Source: an uncultured bacterium
GTDB taxonomy: Bacteria > Actinomycetota > Coriobacteriia > Coriobacteriales > Coriobacteriaceae
Assembly: GCA_905215095.1 (NCBI GenBank)
Contig: CAJMOL010000116.1
Coordinates: forward strand, 1-5,772
Direction of reading: 5' to 3'
Length of the DNA: 5,772 bases
Positions 1-5,237 of the stretch are shown here, piece by piece. How positions within the stretch are numbered: the stretch's first letter is position 1; every line of letters starts with the position of its first letter. The notes beneath the pieces were generated by a model. It searched no databases. It saw only the letters and a list, made by a program, of their open reading frames with translations, and was not told the DNA's origin. Position numbers and translations under genes: made by a program.

Positions 1-42
1 AGGAAGCGCCATACGAGAATCCACCCTTCATCAAACAACGGT
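1..42. other. Left edge, no assignable gene
   Basis: These bases precede the palindrome at 43-105. Two plus-strand frames run in from the left edge and stop early (TAA at 52-54, TGA at 58-60), so the tail of a rightward gene outside the window is possible. On the minus strand an ATG at 31-29 could begin a leftward gene, but no Shine-Dalgarno sequence precedes it. Nothing here can be assigned. Confidence 0.3.
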
Positions 43-105
43 TGGTGCAAAGTAACCTGACCCCCTGCACCAACTTGTGCATTGGGGACAGGTTACTTTG
101 CACCA
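43..105. repeat. Long imperfect palindrome, REP-like element
   Basis: The outer arms 43-59 and 89-105 pair perfectly over 17 bp (core GGTGCAAAGTAACCTG and its reverse complement). After an A/A mismatch (60/88), four C at 61-64 pair with four G at 84-87. After a small internal loop, TGCAC (66-70) pairs with GTGCA (77-81) around a 6-nt loop. The total is about 26 bp in three helices. Neither strand has a T-run after it, so it is not a simple intrinsic terminator. It lies in non-coding DNA, 8 bp from the gldA terminator, a typical site for a dispersed palindromic element. I associate similar GTGCAAAGTAACCTG-type palindromes with Coriobacteriia genomes, but from memory only. Confidence 0.7.
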
Positions 106-110
106 TAGCA

Positions 111-145
111 AAAAGGGGCAAAGCCATCTGTTGGCTTTGCCCCTT
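111..145 (-). terminator. Intrinsic terminator of gldA
   Basis: A perfect 14-bp stem (113-126 with 132-145, arm AAGGGGCAAAGCCA) closes a 5-nt loop. Read on the minus strand it lies 12 nt after the gldA stop codon and its 3' arm runs into TTTTTGCT (114 downward). This is a canonical Rho-independent terminator for leftward transcription. The plus-strand side lacks a T-run, so it is probably one-directional. Confidence 0.9.
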
Positions 146-157
146 CCTTAGCTTGAT

Positions 158-1258
158 TTACTCATCCATGAGATAGTAGTGGCCCAGCGCGTCGGCACCC
201 AGGATGGCGTTGGCGACCATCTCGGGCGTCACCTCAAAAGGCATGTTGCACATGGTGTCATCGGGTGCGCAGGCGGCCTCGGCAACAATCATGGCCTGCT
301 CGCGCGTAAGCTCGGCAACGCCAAGTTCCTTCATCGTGACCGGCAGGCCAAGCTCAATGCAGAAGCCCAAGACTTCCTCGAGCTTCTCGGTCGGAGCATC
401 CTCGAGTACCAGCTGGACGATGGTGCCAAAGGCGACCTTCTCGCCGTGATACATGCCATGGCACTCGGGCAGCATCGTCAGGCCATTGTGGATGGCATGA
501 GCAGCAGCAAGGCCCGAGCTCTCAAAGCCAATGCCCGAAAGCAGCGTATTGGCCTCGATGATGTGCTCGACGGCAGGCGTGAGCGCGCCCTTCTCCAACG
601 CGACCTTGGCCTTGACGCCATCGGCCATGAGCGTCTCGTAGCAGAGCTTGGCGAGCGCCAGGCCGGCCATTCCGCCCTTACCGCCGGCGCAAGTGCCGCC
701 GTCGGCATCGTGCGTCGCTTGGGCCTCAAAGTAGGTTGCGAGCGCATCGCCCATACCGGAAACCGTCAGGCGCACCGGGCTCGCCGCGATAACCGTCGTG
801 TCCATAAGGACGATATTGGGGTTTGCTTTAAGGAAGAGGTACTTGTCGAACTGGCCGTCATCGGTATAGAGCACCGAGAGCGCCGAACACGGGGCATCGG
901 TCGAAGCAATGGTGGGGCAAATGATAACCGGGGACTCCAGGTAATAGGCGACGGCCTTCGCGGTGTCGAGGATCTTGCCGCCACCGACGCCGACGATGAT
1001 GTCGCAGCCGTTGTCGCGAGCGAGCGCAACCAGGCGATCGACCTCGCCCTTAGAGCACTCACCGTTAAAGTCCTCAAACAGCAGCTCGGCCTTAGCCTCG
1101 GCAAAACCGCCCTCGATCTTGGCACCGACGCGCTTCTTGCCCGAAGGCGTCACGATGACGAGGGCCTTAGCGCCGAGCGGCTCGACATAGGAACCGAGCT
1201 TGGCGAGCTCGTCCGGACCCTGGATGTACTTGCTGGGGCTATTGAAAATTGCAGCCAT
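158..1258 (-). CDS. gldA: Glycerol dehydrogenase (NAD+, GldA type)
   Basis: Cytoplasmic enzyme that interconverts glycerol and dihydroxyacetone with NAD+/NADH; family members also act on related diols and hydroxyketones. The 366 residues match the roughly 367 of E. coli GldA, and similarity is recognisable from end to end. The N-terminal Rossmann-like half (about 1-160) carries the nucleotide-binding GGGK at 92-95 with D99, and STD around D121. The helical C-terminal half holds the metal ligands D171 (in GMGDA), H254 (in AAHAIHNG) and H271 (in YHGEKVAFG), the Asp + 2 His set typical of zinc-dependent GldA. The start is supported by the family-typical MAxIFxSPSKYIQGP opening. The Shine-Dalgarno is poor (at best GGGA, five bases before ATG), unlike every other gene here. 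It follows the alcohol dehydrogenase by 79 bp, but a strong terminator lies between them, so expression may rely on read-through. Confidence 0.95.
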   Translation of the reverse strand: MAAIFNSPSKYIQGPDELAKLGSYVEPLGAKALVIVTPSGKKRVGAKIEGGFAEAKAELLFEDFNGECSKGEVDRLVALARDNGCDIIVGVGGGKILDTAKAVAYYLESPVIICPTIASTDAPCSALSVLYTDDGQFDKYLFLKANPNIVLMDTTVIAASPVRLTVSGMGDALATYFEAQATHDADGGTCAGGKGGMAGLALAKLCYETLMADGVKAKVALEKGALTPAVEHIIEANTLLSGIGFESSGLAAAHAIHNGLTMLPECHGMYHGEKVAFGTIVQLVLEDAPTEKLEEVLGFCIELGLPVTMKELGVAELTREQAMIVAEAACAPDDTMCNMPFEVTPEMVANAILGADALGHYYLMDE

Positions 1259-1274
1259 AACTATCCCATTCTCT

Positions 1275-1316
1275 AAAAAAAGAAAGGGGCTCCGTACGGA
1301 TACGTGCGGAGCCCCT
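1275..1316 (-). terminator. Strong terminator between adh and gldA, possible attenuator
   Basis: On the minus strand a 14-bp stem (1303-1316 with 1285-1298, one G-T pair) closes a 4-nt loop at 1299-1302 and is followed by TTTCTTTTTTTAG (1285 down to 1273). It begins about 21 nt after the alcohol dehydrogenase stop. A smaller hairpin (1315-1331, 7 bp with one G-U, 3-nt loop) sits in the spacer and shares the two bottom bases of the terminator stem. The structure is certain as a terminator by shape. Whether it is leaky or regulated is an inference from its position 16 nt before the gldA start codon. Confidence 0.88.
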
Positions 1317-1337
1317 CGTTACGATAACAAGAGTCGA

Positions 1338-2561
1338 TTAGAAATCGATGTCGGTGTCGTAGTAGCAGGCCTTGAGGATCTTCTCGAAGTCGGCAGCCTT
1401 GGTCTCACGCGGGTTCTCGGGCGTGCAGGCGTCCTGCTCGGCGTTCGCGGCGATCTCGGGCAGCTTGGCGAGGAACTCCTCCTCGGAAACCATCTGCGGG
1501 TTCTCGGCGTCGACCTTCACGCCGCCATTCGCGTAATCCTTGATGGACTGCGGAATGTTGAGCTGGTCGTTGAGGTCGCGGATCTTCTGGACGAGCGCGG
1601 CGATGAGCTCCTCGTTGGTCTCGCCGGGAAGGTGCAGGATCTCCTTGGCCACGTAAGCGTAACGCTCGGCAGCACGCGGGTCCTTGGAGTTCCACTGGAT
1701 GACCTTGCCCAGGTACATGGCGTTAGCAGCACCGTGGATGATGTGGCCGTTCTCGAAGGCAGCACCGGTCTTGTGAGCCATGGAGTGAACGATGCCAAGC
1801 AGGCCCGAGGAGAAGGCGATACCGGCGATGCACTGAGCCTCGTGCATGTGCTGACGGGCCTCATGGTCGCCAGCATAGGATTTGGGCAGCCACTCGACGA
1901 TCTCGCGGATGCCGTGCAGAGCGTTGGCGTCGGTGAACATAGAGGCGCAGGTGGAAACGTAGGCCTCCATGCAGTGGGTCAGAGCATCCATGCCGGTGTG
2001 AGCGCACAGCTTGGCGGGCATGGTGTAGGTGAGCTCGGGGTCGACGATGGCGACATCAGGGGTGATGTTGAAGTCGGCCAGCGGGTACTTGATGCCCTTG
2101 GCGTAGTCGGTAATGACGGAGAAGGCAGTGACCTCGGTAGCGGTACCGGAGGTAGAGGAGATGGCGCAGAAGTGAGCCTTCTGACGCAGCTCAGGGAAGC
2201 TGAACGGCTGGATGATGTTATCGAAGGACTCCTCGGGATACTCGTAGAAGACCCACATGGCCTTAGCGGCATCGATGGGCGAGCCGCCGCCGATGGCGAT
2301 AATCCAGTCGGGCTCGAACTCGCGCATGGCCTCGGCGCCCTTCATGACCGTCTCGATGGACGGATCGGACTCGACGCCCTCGAACAGCTTGACCTCGAAG
2401 CCGCCCTCTTTGAGGTCGGCCTCAACGTCCTGCAGGAACCCGCCGCGGCGCATAGAGCTGCCGCCAGAAACGATGATGGCCTTCTTGCCCTTGAGGTTCT
2501 TCACCTCGTGGCGAGCGCCCTCACCAAAGTACAGATCGCGAGGATTGGTAAAACGTCCCAT
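1338..2561 (-). CDS. Iron-containing alcohol dehydrogenase
   Basis: Probable NAD(P)H-dependent alcohol/aldehyde oxidoreductase of the group III (iron-containing) family, which includes FucO, clostridial butanol dehydrogenases and the AdhE C-terminal domain. Its likely role is fermentative reduction of an aldehyde to an alcohol in the cytoplasm; the substrate cannot be read from sequence. Visible motifs are SGGSSMRRGG near the N-terminus (32-41), dinucleotide-binding GGGS at 91-94 with D98, and SSTSGTATEV at 135-144. Ligands D192 and H196 (MDALTH), H259 and H273 have the same spacing as the FucO iron ligands D196, H200, H263 and H277. H263 corresponds to FucO H267. The tail has DACTPENPR, a family hallmark. 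At 407 residues it is slightly longer than the usual 380-390. The start at 2561 is chosen because AGGAGG lies 6 nt upstream and the family-typical N-terminus begins there. Codon choice is very uniform (K almost always AAG), suggesting high expression. Confidence 0.92.
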   Translation of the reverse strand: MGRFTNPRDLYFGEGARHEVKNLKGKKAIIVSGGSSMRRGGFLQDVEADLKEGGFEVKLFEGVESDPSIETVMKGAEAMREFEPDWIIAIGGGSPIDAAKAMWVFYEYPEESFDNIIQPFSFPELRQKAHFCAISSTSGTATEVTAFSVITDYAKGIKYPLADFNITPDVAIVDPELTYTMPAKLCAHTGMDALTHCMEAYVSTCASMFTDANALHGIREIVEWLPKSYAGDHEARQHMHEAQCIAGIAFSSGLLGIVHSMAHKTGAAFENGHIIHGAANAMYLGKVIQWNSKDPRAAERYAYVAKEILHLPGETNEELIAALVQKIRDLNDQLNIPQSIKDYANGGVKVDAENPQMVSEEEFLAKLPEIAANAEQDACTPENPRETKAADFEKILKACYYDTDIDF

Positions 2562-2567
2562 ACTGTG

Positions 2568-2573
2568 CCTCCT
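2568..2573 (-). promoter_or_regulatory. Ribosome binding site of the alcohol dehydrogenase
   Basis: A perfect AGGAGG on the minus strand, 6 nt before the ATG at 2561-2559. It decides the start: an in-frame ATG at 2612 would add 17 residues (MLRYIRKSKRGLF...) but has no comparable site and would make the inverted repeat at 2602-2628 partly coding. Confidence 0.9.
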
Positions 2574-2597
2574 AAACAAGCCCCTCTTAGACTTGCG

Positions 2598-2628
2598 TAT
2601 ATAACGGAGCACCCGATTGGCTCCGTTA
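2598..2628 (-). promoter_or_regulatory. Candidate promoter and operator of the alcohol dehydrogenase
   Basis: On the minus strand a 9-bp perfect inverted repeat (TAACGGAGC at 2602-2610 and its complement at 2620-2628, 9-nt loop) runs straight into TTATATACG. TATATA at 2603-2598 is a plausible -10 box, giving a leader of roughly 30 nt before the ATG. The repeat would then cover the spacer and -35 zone, a classic repressor or activator position. No good TTGACA is present at the right spacing (ACGGAG is there instead), which would fit an activator-dependent promoter or another start site. The repeat is directly visible; its function is inferred. Confidence 0.35.
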
Positions 2629-2747
2629 GGACCGTTTTGCGCGTTGCCGGCGATGACAATGCGCGATGTCTAAACGTCTCAATGCTCAGACAAACACTAT
2701 TTTACCGTTCTGGTTGGTCAGTTATTCACCTAAAGCCAACAATGATG

Positions 2748-2812
2748 AAACGTTTTTTCTATCCCTGAAGACCCTTATGGGGCATTCATACTCCCAAGCT
2801 GGGCAAACGTTT
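2748..2812. promoter_or_regulatory. Two AAACGTTT palindromes, candidate operator pair
   Basis: The 8-bp palindrome AAACGTTT occurs at 2748-2755 and again at 2805-2812, 57 bp apart centre to centre, in the AT-rich part of the divergent intergenic region. Palindromes with a central CG flanked by A and T runs are typical of LacI-family operators, but the flanks do not match a full cre-type site. Short AT-rich palindromes can arise by chance, so confidence is low. Confidence 0.25.
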
Positions 2813-2928
2813 TATCAAGGTTGACCACATATCCCGGGCAGGACGGTGCCCCTCCAAAATGTGCCCCGTTCGCCGCCAAAAATCGACCGTTTGCGGCACC
2901 GTGATACCACTCGGCCGTCCAAGGTGCC

Positions 2929-2961
2929 GACATTTGTGCGACATCCGTCTGACATCCGTCT
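2929..2961 (+). repeat. Three 11-bp phased GACAT direct repeats
   Basis: GACAT occurs at 2929, 2940 and 2951, exactly 11 bp apart; the second and third units are identical over 11 bases (GACATCCGTCT). An 11-bp period places all copies on one face of the helix. The array lies 112-144 bp upstream of the TPR-like operon start. One inverted copy (ATGTC) follows at 2979-2983, out of phase. This could be a binding array for a regulator or a short tandem duplication. Confidence 0.5.
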
Positions 2962-3028
2962 TCGTGGTGCAAAGGTGCATGTCCAAGTGCGGCACCCCCG
3001 GTGTGCCACATGCGGGTAAACTAGAACC

Positions 3029-3036
3029 TTATATAG
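3029..3036 (+). promoter_or_regulatory. Possible -10 box of the TPR-like operon
   Basis: TTATATAG is the most promoter-like hexamer region ahead of the gene at 3073, giving a leader of about 30 nt. No recognisable -35 hexamer lies 16-18 bp upstream. TAAACT at 3017-3022 is an alternative. The assignment rests on AT-richness and position only. Confidence 0.25.
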
Positions 3037-3060
3037 AAACATTTGAACCCTAACCGCAGC

Positions 3061-3068
3061 AAAGGAGG
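3061..3068 (+). promoter_or_regulatory. Ribosome binding site of the first TPR-like gene
   Basis: AAAGGAGG followed by CCCC and then ATG at 3073. The spacing is short but the match to the anti-Shine-Dalgarno is excellent. It selects the ATG at 3073 over the in-frame ATG at 3043, which lies upstream of this site and has none of its own. Confidence 0.88.
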
Positions 3069-3072
3069 CCCC

Positions 3073-4149
3073 ATGGCATTCGATCCCATTCAAGAGGATT
3101 GCCATCGCCTCGTTCTTGAGGCCTTGCGCCGCGACAATATCCCGCTCACCGACGGTGCCGCCGTAGAGCGTCTGATGGAACAATTCACCCGCAACCCCGC
3201 ACCGCTCATCGTGCACGACCGCGACCGCGCCGGGCACCTCATTGCCAAGGTGGTCGAGGCTGTCGACTACCGCATTCCCTTTATCCCTGACGATACCCAG
3301 GCAGAGCAAGAAGAGGCCACTGCCGAGAACATGCTTCGCGAGGCAACCGAGCTCGATCCGGCCAACTGGGACGCTCAGCGCATGCTGACCGCCCTCACCG
3401 CCAACTCCAACGAGGAGTACGTACAGTATCTGGTGTCCAAGTGCGACGAGGTGGAGCGCGACCTGGCACTCAAGATCGCCTCGGCGCAGGACCCCTACGA
3501 GCGCGAGGCCGCTGGCGACCTTATGCGCCGTCCCTACCTGCGCTGGCTTGCCGCCCTTGCGTCACGCGCCCTCATTAGCGGCCGCTATCGCATGTCGCTC
3601 GAAGCCGCAAATCGCAGCCTCGACTTTGCCCCCAACGATCCTGCCGGCGTCCGCCACACCGCGATGCTCGCCATGGCAAAGCTCGAATACCCCGCCGAGG
3701 AGCTCAAGCGCTTTCGCTCTGCCCACTCCGTCCCCTATCTTGCCAACACGCCGCTGCGCCGTCGTCCCAAGGACGCGGAGCGCGACTTGGACCCGTGGAC
3801 GCTCATCGCGCTGATGAGCGCTGCCTGGCGCGAGCTGGACTACGAGGGCGCCGAGCACTATTTGCGCATCCTTGCGCGCTCGTGTCCGCACGCAGCCGAG
3901 GCACTCTACTTCCAAACCGAGTTTCCCGATGGCGTCTATGCCCGCGTCAACGTGGGTGTGGGCTCCACCGACGAACTTGTCCTTGCGCTGTCCGAGGCGA
4001 CGCCGGTACTGCAGGAGGGCTTGGGCGCCCCCGACAACGCCAGCTTTGCCGCCTGGGTCGCCACCAACGATATCGTGCGTTCCCAGATCGACGAGCGCAT
4101 CCTGCGGGCGGCCGAGCAGGGCTTGCCGTTTAAGGGAGGAGACCTCTAA
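3073..4149 (+). CDS. TPR-like helical-repeat protein, unknown function (paralog A)
   Basis: A 358-residue protein that I do not recognise as a named family. It has no signal peptide and no membrane segment, so it is probably cytoplasmic. Helix-rich segments resemble tetratricopeptide repeats: about 84-108 (AENMLREATELDPANWDAQ), 154-205 (GRYRMSLEAANRSLDFAPNDPAGVRH) and 236-281 (AWRELDYEGAEHYLRIL). The LDFAPNDPAGVRHTAML stretch is like the NDxxGxR motif in bacterial TPR/ST7-like domains often seen with SEC-C proteins; that comparison is from memory. No catalytic motif or metal-binding cysteine cluster is visible, which suggests a protein-binding scaffold. Its stop overlaps the next gene's start (TAATG) and it aligns by eye with that gene's product. 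Third positions are GC-rich like the neighbours, so there is no sign of recent transfer. Confidence 0.85.
   Translation: MAFDPIQEDCHRLVLEALRRDNIPLTDGAAVERLMEQFTRNPAPLIVHDRDRAGHLIAKVVEAVDYRIPFIPDDTQAEQEEATAENMLREATELDPANWDAQRMLTALTANSNEEYVQYLVSKCDEVERDLALKIASAQDPYEREAAGDLMRRPYLRWLAALASRALISGRYRMSLEAANRSLDFAPNDPAGVRHTAMLAMAKLEYPAEELKRFRSAHSVPYLANTPLRRRPKDAERDLDPWTLIALMSAAWRELDYEGAEHYLRILARSCPHAAEALYFQTEFPDGVYARVNVGVGSTDELVLALSEATPVLQEGLGAPDNASFAAWVATNDIVRSQIDERILRAAEQGLPFKGGDL
4133..4141 (+). promoter_or_regulatory. Ribosome binding site of the second TPR-like gene
   Basis: AGGGAGGAG inside the last codons of the first TPR-like gene, 7 nt before the ATG at 4149-4151. The stop TAA (4147-4149) shares its last A with this ATG. 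A strong site plus a one-base overlap is typical of translational coupling and near-equal synthesis of two partners. Confidence 0.9.
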
Positions 4150-5192
4150 TGGATCCGAGCGTCTACATCCCCGCCTACCTGGAGCGCACCTATCTGGCGT
4201 CGCACCCCGAACTCACCGATGCAGCACGCGAGCTTGTCCATAACGACGTGAGCGTCAACCCTCATAAGTATGCGCAGACCGAGCATGCCCAGGCGCTGCT
4301 GTCCTATGCCGGCGTTCACCGCCACCTGCTCGACGAACTCCATCGCATCGAGGACATGGGCAGCGACGAGGAGTTTGAGCAGACGCGCAACCGCCTGTTC
4401 GACGATATGCGCGATGAACTGCTCAAGATCGTCCGCGTCGACGCGCTGGCCGTCGATGCCCAGCTGCTCGCCATCATTTTAGCGGACACGCCCGTCGACG
4501 CCTGCCTGGGCGACCTGATGAAACTCGAGGCGACCACGACCGATTACCTGCAGCAAAGCGTGCCCGGGTTCGACATGGAGGCCCCGCACTACTGGGCCAA
4601 CAAGGTGCTGGCAAACGGCGTGACGGCGGCCGATCTCACCGTAAGCGAGCCGGCTCTTATCGGGTGGCTTCACACGCTCGAGGCCATCTCGCAGCTGTGC
4701 ATGGCGAGCGCTCGCTACCGTGCTGCCGCCAACTATTCTCGCCGTGTTCTTAAGGCGGAAGGCTATCCCACCCGAGCTGCAGGCACCGTGCTACTCGCCC
4801 TCGCTCGCCTGGAAGACGAGGACGGCTTTTTTGCCCTGGCCCATCAGCTCGAGGAGCAGATGGGGGCCGATGCCCTCGAGAACTCCCCTTGGTACCTACT
4901 CGCCCGCACGATCTTGCTGTTCAAAACGAACAAGATGCGCCCGGCGACACGCGCGCTGCGCGAGTTTGCCAACCGCTGCGAGGGCGGCGCGTTCTTTTTG
5001 CTGAACCCCATGTATCAGACGCCGTACCTTCCCTGCCGGCCCGAACCGCACGACCCCTGGGACCTTTCGCATCAGGCAGTTTGGGAGGCCGACGGCATCA
5101 TCTCGGATACTCCCGACTTTGCCCCCTGGGCCAATGCCTGCGAAGACGTGTCGCAGCTTGCCCAGGAATTTGCGCGCCGCTACGGTTTTTAG
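4149..5192 (+). CDS. TPR-like helical-repeat protein, unknown function (paralog B)
   Basis: A 347-residue protein without signal peptide or membrane segment, not recognised as a named family. It appears collinear with the upstream protein. Residues 90-134 (ELLKIVRVDALAVDAQ...) match 86-130 of paralog A; 169-233 (IGWLHTLEAISQLCMASARYRAAANYSRRVL) match 154-216; 244-290 (PWYLLARTILLF) match 236-282. Shared landmarks are a W-L-x-x-L helix, a (S/G)xRYRxxxxxxxRxL turn, an (L/M)AxAxLE helix and a DPW or SPW helix start. The C-terminal part adds a Pro- and Trp-rich stretch around 287-312 (NPMYQTPYLPCRPEP, DPWDLSHQAVW). The N-terminal 80 residues are acidic and largely helical. A scaffold or heterodimer partner of paralog A is the simplest reading. 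murT follows after 45 bp. Confidence 0.85.
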   Translation: MDPSVYIPAYLERTYLASHPELTDAARELVHNDVSVNPHKYAQTEHAQALLSYAGVHRHLLDELHRIEDMGSDEEFEQTRNRLFDDMRDELLKIVRVDALAVDAQLLAIILADTPVDACLGDLMKLEATTTDYLQQSVPGFDMEAPHYWANKVLANGVTAADLTVSEPALIGWLHTLEAISQLCMASARYRAAANYSRRVLKAEGYPTRAAGTVLLALARLEDEDGFFALAHQLEEQMGADALENSPWYLLARTILLFKTNKMRPATRALREFANRCEGGAFFLLNPMYQTPYLPCRPEPHDPWDLSHQAVWEADGIISDTPDFAPWANACEDVSQLAQEFARRYGF

Positions 5193-5225
5193 TGACGCAC
5201 TCGACCCGACCATGTCGTTTACGTT

Positions 5226-5230
5226 AGGAA
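5226..5230 (+). promoter_or_regulatory. Ribosome binding site of murT
   Basis: AGGAA, 7 nt before the ATG at 5238. It is weaker than the sites of the two preceding genes but well spaced, and it supports this start. Confidence 0.6.
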
Positions 5231-5237
5231 CGGTTTC

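Larger units (their letters stand above)
2562..3072. other. 511-bp divergent intergenic region, no gene
   Basis: The region lies between the divergent starts of the alcohol dehydrogenase (leftward) and the TPR-like operon (rightward). The part from about 2665 to 2815 is clearly AT-richer than the genes. Short open frames exist but lack Shine-Dalgarno sites and the GC-rich third positions of the real genes. It holds the regulatory candidates listed separately: an inverted repeat at 2602-2628, two AAACGTTT palindromes, GACAT repeats at 2929-2961, and an AT-rich element at 3029-3036. The motif GGTGC or its complement GGCAC also recurs several times between 2840 and 3010, including a 7-bp inverted pair (2894-2900 with 2923-2929). 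Confidence 0.7.

Noticed and set aside
179..1276. 365-codon plus-strand open frame opposite gldA
   Set aside because: It mirrors gldA, which matches its family end to end. The antisense product is Arg/Ala/Leu-rich with no recognisable domain.
2562..2612. 17-residue N-terminal extension of the alcohol dehydrogenase
   Set aside because: The ATG at 2612 lacks a ribosome site, whereas AGGAGG sits 6 nt before the ATG at 2561, where family similarity begins.
2713..2758. T-run (2753-2758) after a weak GTTGG/CCAAC pair as a terminator
   Set aside because: The stem is only 5-6 bp with a 17-nt loop and the T-run starts 12 nt after it. No gene ends here in that direction.
1200..2768. 522-codon plus-strand open frame opposite the alcohol dehydrogenase
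   Set aside because: It is antisense to a clearly conserved enzyme; long stop-free antisense frames are common in GC-rich genes. Its product is a low-complexity run of L, V, G and D with no family signature and no Shine-Dalgarno.
2666..2824. 52-codon open frame in the intergenic region (MSKRLNAQTN...)
   Set aside because: No Shine-Dalgarno, AT-rich third positions unlike all real genes here, and no recognisable protein features.
2965..2974. TGGTGCAAAG identical to part of the palindrome at 43-52
   Set aside because: Only 10 bases match and the rest of the element is absent, so it is probably chance.
3043..3072. 10-residue N-terminal extension of the first TPR-like protein
   Set aside because: It would translate through the AAAGGAGG site, and the upstream ATG has no site of its own.
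2815..3309. 164-codon minus-strand frame reaching into the first TPR-like gene
   Set aside because: It is mostly antisense to the TPR-like gene or in the regulatory region, with no family resemblance.
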